From Hedera helix (Eukaryota; Streptophyta; Magnoliopsida; Apiales; Araliaceae): a stretch of DNA of 64,000 nucleotides. The notes beneath the pieces are model-generated. The model worked only from the letters and a program-made list of their open reading frames with translations, had not been told where the DNA came from and ran no database searches. Position 1 is the first letter of the stretch. The number at the start of each line of letters is the position of its first letter. The position numbers and the translations under genes were made by a program. The DNA is taken from NCBI GenBank assembly GCA_947179155.2, contig OX359266.1:16136098-16200097 (forward strand), read 5' to 3'. Positions 58,201 to 64,000 of this stretch are shown one piece after another.

Positions 58201-59626
58201 GTCCCAAAAAGAATGTCACTTTTCATTTTTTAAGAATTAATAGTTTTATTAAGTATTTTTCAAGTGGGCCAATCATTGGGCTTTAATTTAAAATACCAAT
58301 TGGGCTTCTATTAAATTGTTTGGGCTACTAAATTGTCAAATTTTATTATTCTCCACTTGGGCTACTAATTGACCCATGTTGGGCTAATTTAATAATTTAC
58401 ACATTAATTATTCAATCCATGATTAAATAAATAATTAGATTGAATAAATAATTAAATATTCTAACCCATAAGTATTAAATTACCAAATGGACTAATAATA
58501 TTATTAATAATATTTTACATTATTTACATTAATTAATTATCATATTAATTAATTTATAAAATTTAATTCACTCATTATATTCATTTTAATTGAATATTTA
58601 ATTAATGACAACTTGTCAATTATTTTGATATTAAAACTTTAGAGTGTGTTCGCTAATAATAATATATATAATCTATATATATTATTTATACACATTACCT
58701 TACCTCGAAAACAATTTCACCATAAATTATGAAATTAAAATAAATACAATATATAATTTAATATATATTATTTAGGCCATAAGTTAAATTATTTAATATA
58801 TTTACATTAAATAATTCATTTCTCATCAATTATGGAAATAATTCCATTTACCCGAAAATACATTGAAATACTAATATATTTTCTCAATTTCTTATTTAAA
58901 TAATTTATTTAATTATTTAACGAATATTACACAAATAATTGTATAATTAAATTTCTCACTCTCATAAATCATTTATAATGATTTATTTAATTATAGAATA
59001 TATTCATTTAATATATTCAATTACTATTTAAAATTACTTAATTAATTTAAACCCTTTTATATATATGTACATATATATGAAATTAAATATTGTACAATAT
59101 ATATAATTATTAATCTCCTTTAATTAATTCAACTACTTTATATAATTTATAATTATATAATTTACATAATTATTCCTCACAAATAATTTATCAACAATTT
59201 GCATAATTGTTGATTAATGAATAAATTAATTCCACAATAAACCTTTTAATTCAATTCGGATTAATTTAATATTAATCTATCTATTTATCACAATTTAATT
59301 AACCATTAAATTATGTTACTAAATATGCACGTATATATATATATTCATATAAATACATATTTAATTTACACGCAACCACGTCGCATAATTACATAACTCC
59401 ACTAATTAATTCTCTTAATTTAATTAGACTTGTTGTTAGTCAAGTTTATTGAATTATCACTTTACTTGCTAACTTATCAAAAATTTTGATATCACCATAT
59501 CTAAGTTAGTCCGTTAAATTAAATTTGGACCTCTATTTATCTATCACTACTAGGTTATCAAACTCCAACCTTTATTAAATATTAAATATTTTATTTCTAA
59601 TTCATTTAAATATCCGGGATATTACA
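55223..59626 (-). mobile_element. Element E, right LTR (5' LTR on the minus strand)
   Basis: 4404 bp with the same termini as the left LTR. It is followed by TAATG (59627-59631), the target-site duplication partner. Removing E and one TAATG restores the C LTR (ATATAATGTATATAAAATATTT), which parallels the uninterrupted A LTR. Confidence 0.95.
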
Positions 59627-60631
59627 TAATGTATATAAAATATTTATTTTAATTTACCAAAATTCATAAAACGATTTATAAATAATAACCATACCTTTTT
59701 AAGGTACTATATTTGATAAATTTTGTACACGTATAATGTCATGCATGTAATTATATGAGGTAATTTATACTTTTAAAATTAATAAAATAATACATACCAC
59801 TTATAAAATTTAATTTTCATACTTTTTCACTTGGTTACATGAACAACATGTTTAATTAACATGTTTACGTTTCTAAAATATTATCTCCTATAAAAATTAT
59901 AACAATTCCATCATACAATAAACATAATTTAATAAATTAAAACATTCATTTTCCTCATTTATTTTCTATTTCTTTACTATTTGACACACTTTAAATATAC
60001 ACCATATAAAATATTGCACCATTTGTACAATTATATATTTTATTTCTTAATTAAAGTACTCTTCTTATATAAATTATATAATTATTTTTATATAATTATT
60101 ATTTCCTTCCTATTTACTTTCACTTTCTTATATAAATTATATAATTTATTATTATATAATTACATTCTCCTTTTTAAATAATTTCCAAAATTCCTCCATA
60201 ATTATCGATTAATTATATAATCAATAATTATAACTTTATTAACCCTCTCATTATTTTCTATTTTCTTCATTACTCACTACACTTTATGTAAACTATACAA
60301 TAAATATTGAACAATTTCATCCTCATTTAATTTAATCCTCTTATATAAATTATATAATTATTCTTATATAATTTATATAATAATTCTTTCATTAATATTT
60401 TACTTAAATTTTCTTATATAAATTATATAATTTATTAATATATAATTTATATAATTACTTCCTCCTCTTAAATAACTTCTAAACTTTCGCCATAATTATT
60501 GATAAATTTTAAAATCAATAATTTCAATTTTACTAACACCCTCATTAACTTTTCATTTAAATTTGGATTAATCTAATTATTAATCCCTTTATTTCCATAA
60601 TCAATAAAATTTTATCAACATAACAATTGAA

Positions 60632-60651
60632 CATGCATGCATGCGCGCGCG

Positions 60652-60740
<89 letters not shown>
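60632..60740. repeat. Compound microsatellite CATG, GC, AC, AT
   Basis: In order: (ATGC)n, (GC)n to 60660, (AC)n at 60661-60690, (AT)n at 60691-60740, in the right part of solo LTR C. The homologous site in the A LTR (near 27815-27845) has only a short ACACGTATATAT run. Confidence 0.95.
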
Positions 60741-60742
<2 letters not shown>

Positions 60743-62350
60743 AATTCATATACCTCATATTACCACGTAACACCGTTTAAATAACAATTTATGCACCTCC
60801 ACAACTATTTTAAATATCAACAATTTATTTGTACAATTACATGAAATTTCTCTTATTCTTCATATATTGTTTTTAAACAATTTATTTACTTTTCAATTAT
60901 GTTAATTCAACACAATTTATTTCCATCTCTGTACTGATTTAATTTACCAATCAAATCCCAGCACACACTTAAAATTACATAAAATATATCAATCATAAAT
61001 AATTTAACCACCTTGATAATTTTGTTAATTAAATTCTTATTTAATTTTATTAAAGAAATCCCGAAAATTCGGGTTCTCACAGTTTCACCATAATCTTCTA
61101 ACTCTAGACATATATTCTTCCATAATTCATATTTTTAGCTATACATACATACTTAAACATACTTAAATCTATGTGTTAAGTTTGAAAAACTTTTAAACCT
61201 TTATAGATGATCAACTTCTTCACATAGGAAGCTTCACCATATGAAGGCCATCATCTTTTCTTCTTGCTCAATGATCATCCACCTATCAAATCTTTACTTG
61301 ATCAAGTTTTCTCTCTCTCTTTCAACTATGGCTTCCTCTCTCTTTCTCTCTCTTAGGGCATAATTTCTAGCAAAAATAAAAATGAATGAGAAGTCTTGAT
61401 TTGCTTAATTTATGAGAGTTAACTCAAATTGAGTTAACTTAACTCAATCATGGCTAAATTAACCCAAGGACATTTTGGTCATTTTTTACACATTTAGTCA
61501 AGGGCATTTTGACATTTCACCTCTTGGGACACAACGGTCATTACTTAATTTGTCAAGGATATTTTGGTCATTTCACCCCTTAAGACACAAGGGTCATTAA
61601 ATAAATTGTCAAGGATATTTTGGTCAAAAGCCCACTTTGCTAGATTTTCCTTTTTTTGGAATTTCCTTTTGAGGAGACTTTTATATATTCTTCTCATTAA
61701 TTCATTTCATACTCATTTAAATTTGATTTTCTTTCAATCGATCGACTAGGTCATTCATTTTCTATTGTGCTACCTTCACGTAATCTCATTTTACAGCTTA
61801 ATTAGTCATTTAATCGCAAATCGACTAAATAACTTTTCTTAACTAAAATGACATTTTTAGTTCCCTACAAACCTTCTTGGTTCCATATTTAATCAATTTT
61901 AATTGCCAACATTTTAACTAGTTGAAATGCTCACTTTTTTCATTAAACCACTTTCTCGAAAAGCAAACTCTAATTGAATTACCAAAATTCATCCTCTTTT
62001 ATCTTCTTTTTTTACACTTATATTACCATTTTACGACTTTTAAGTCATTACATTTATTTACATTATACACACATGACATTTTGCATCATACATGCATTCT
62101 TCATTCTTTCTGCTCATTTTCGGGAGTATTACCTTCTGTATTTATGCGTGGTATAAATACTCAGTTCAATTCAATTAATTAATATTGATTTATTAATCCA
62201 TTTCAAACATTAAATTTCATAATCCTTATTATTCAATTAATTCCTAATATATAAATTAGGTTAAATTGTTTCATTATTTCTGCACATTCTGATATATCTT
62301 ACCTTGCCATTCTCGTAACCTAGCCTCTCACGGCCTATTCATTAAGCTAG

Positions 62351-64000
62351 TTTAATTTATTTATATAAATAAGATTAGAATGGTTCGAATTGATTTATTT
62401 TACAATCAGTTTAATATGGAGAACCTAAAGGGTTACACCGTAAAAGAAAAATATTTATTTAAGAAATAGATTAAGTATATTTAATTAATACTATGGTGAT
62501 AGAATAAATTAAATAACTTAATATTTAGTATTTAGTATTTTGAAAATATTAATTATAAATTAATAAGAAGAGGCTTATTATTAGTATTAGTATTACTATT
62601 ATTATTTAGTTCTTAAATAGTTTAGGAATTAATTAATAAGAGTACTCTCATATTAGTTTCTAATTGGATTATGAGCTTAATTAAAAACCTTATTCCTAAA
62701 TAGTTTAGGAAGGTTATCTATATCTATAAATAAAAAGAGTCTTATTATGGATTAAGGTTACACACTTTCACAAGTATTGAGAAGAGTACTCACATATTCT
62801 CTAGAGAGAGAAAATTAGGGTTTGTAATCATCCACATCTTGAATCATTATTATTCCTTAGTGGATCACCTCTAGAGGCCAAGCACTTGGGTGGCTGACAT
62901 TGATTAAATGAATCTAATACGTGGAATTCAATGAGAACGCGAAGGAATTAGAGTTAAACTTATACCTAAGAAGCTTTGTTCCATAAGGGTATAATTCCCT
63001 ATCTTTTTCTTGCTAATTAATAATTGTGTATAAAGGTCGATCTTGGTTATGGTTTGTAAAATTTAAAATTCTGACTTTACCATTCTTCCACTATTATTAT
63101 AAAATTTGATTGTATATACATGGATATTACAAATTAACACTGACAAATTTGATCCCTAATCTGTCTTTTCAATTTTTAATCAACCTAATATTCATGATCT
63201 CTAAGTCCTTTTACAATAATTGTTCTTTCTAAGGATTATATAAAGTTGTAACAAATATTTATAAATTCACATTTGTCTAAATTCTCTTTTTCCTTCTTTC
63301 TTTCTTTTTTATTTTTAAGCACAAACAATAATGAAAAGTATATAACACACATATTACTCACATAGCACATATTTAAAATAAATATTACTTCATTGTTTTG
63401 TCACGATTCATAGTGACCGCTCAGTATGAAAGCTAATGATTTTGGAAACTAAATGAAATTATTTGATTCTTCTTTGTTCAAGCAACTTCACAATTTTTGA
63501 TAAATTATTGAAGATTCTTAAAAGATACTCTTTGACTCATGATAGATTATGCATTAAAAATGTTTCATACTCTTCGAATATTGTTGAAGTCCTTGAAAGT
63601 TAAATTCTTCTATTCATAAATTATTATTCACTGAACTTTTATTACTTTCTAAGAAAATTTGTTATTCACCCTTGCTATTTAAAAATGTTTTCATTTAAGC
63701 CCGAGGAACCCGAGTGCTCTAAGAAGAATAAGAGCAAAGGAAATTTGGGAGCGTCACATGCTTACTATACAATGGATTGGTCTTGGTTGATTGACTATGA
63801 CTAGGTGATTGAAGTGGATTGCATGCTTGAGCTAAGCATGCAAAAACCTTGCTTATACTCCACCCCAATGGGCCCACCATGGCCGGCTATACACCCTTCC
63901 ATTATTATTTTTTTTTCTATGGCATCATTGCTTATGTCATGGCTTAGGTCATTCTCCAAATACTTGCACAACTTGGACTTGGGTTAGGGTTTGGGCTAGT
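62351..64000. other. Unassigned sequence with LTR-like signals
   Basis: Similarity to D stops near 62350. Beyond it, TATAAATA at 62725-62732 stands about 30 bp before a likely leader (TTATGGATTAAGG), followed by AGAGAGAGAAAATTAGGG (62802-62819). This layout is typical of an LTR promoter, but I cannot name the family. A possible LTR end of the B/E type (AAATTTGGGAGCGTCACA) ends at 63758. No protein-coding similarity is visible; the 60-codon frame at 63805 is not supported. Confidence 0.35.

Larger units (their letters stand above)
46673..61081 (-). mobile_element. Solo LTR C, interrupted by element E
   Basis: The parts 46673-48683 and 59632-61081 form one LTR of about 3.46 kb, starting TGTAACGACGCCG and ending TTCGGGTTCTCACA on the plus strand. 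It is flanked by the 5-bp repeat GTTTC (46668-46672 and 61082-61086). The left D LTR shows the unoccupied site with one GTTTC. There is no internal region, PBS or PPT, so this is a solo LTR formed by LTR-LTR recombination. Its sequence is related to the A LTR (same CGTCGTTTGG and GGTGGTGGTGG landmarks). Confidence 0.9.
44433..62350 (-). mobile_element. Element D, right LTR (5' LTR on the minus strand), split by solo LTR C and truncated
   Basis: The two parts 44433-46672 and 61087-62350 together align with the left D LTR. The join falls at CTTAAGGTTTCACCAT, which is uninterrupted at about 40568 in the left copy. After CATTAAGCTAGTT near 62350 the similarity stops, so the outer end (about 560 bp in the left copy) is missing. 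The two D LTRs differ at many sites, so D is old. Confidence 0.82.

Overview
The window is plant nuclear DNA, almost certainly from an angiosperm with a repeat-rich genome. It contains no convincing host gene, rRNA or tRNA. Everything I can classify is LTR retrotransposon: one very large Ty3/gypsy element of the Tat/Ogre kind, one decayed Tekay/Del-like chromovirus, and several non-coding relatives of the chromovirus, inserted into one another. Family names come from protein motifs and from recalled family features; no database search was run.

Left third (1-18647): the tail of one Tat/Ogre-like copy (1-843, ending in a 36-bp minisatellite and a polypurine tract) runs directly into an LTR (844-3178). 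That LTR is also the 5' LTR of a complete internal region (3179-16469), which ends in a second LTR (16470-18647). The order tail-LTR-internal-LTR marks a tandem array sharing LTRs. The internal region carries gag-protease with a G-patch (3719-6910), a candidate intron (6907-7078) that would join it in frame to pol, and pol with RT, RNase H, a second RNase H and integrase. A single TAG (9033-9035) interrupts pol. Downstream, on the opposite strand, lie an intact 541-residue gene and a three-exon plant-mobile-domain gene with two TGA stops.

Middle (18648-38615): the right LTR of the array cuts into the left LTR of a minus-strand non-coding element A (18648-28179). A itself sits inside the 5' LTR of a plus-strand chromovirus B (28180-38615). 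B has an initiator-Met PBS, an extra coiled-coil ORF before gag, and gag/pol full of stops and frameshifts.

Right (38616-62350): B sits in the left LTR of a minus-strand non-coding element D. D's right LTR is split by a solo LTR, C (46673-61081, flanking repeat GTTTC). C is in turn split by a very young minus-strand element E (48684-59626, flanking repeat TAATG) with two 4.4-kb LTRs that look almost identical. The inferred order is D first, then B, A and the Tat array on one side, and C then E on the other. The last 1.65 kb (62351-64000) is unassigned but has LTR-like signals.

The most interesting signals are: stop codons that overlap splice donors and lead to in-frame fusions in two unrelated elements; an intron-bearing antisense gene inside a retrotransposon; a hairpin beside the polypurine tract with a compensatory base-pair change; a dyad motif (GTCTA, about 16 nt, TAGAC) repeated across four chromovirus-related elements; and alternating GC-rich palindrome modules shared by otherwise divergent LTRs.
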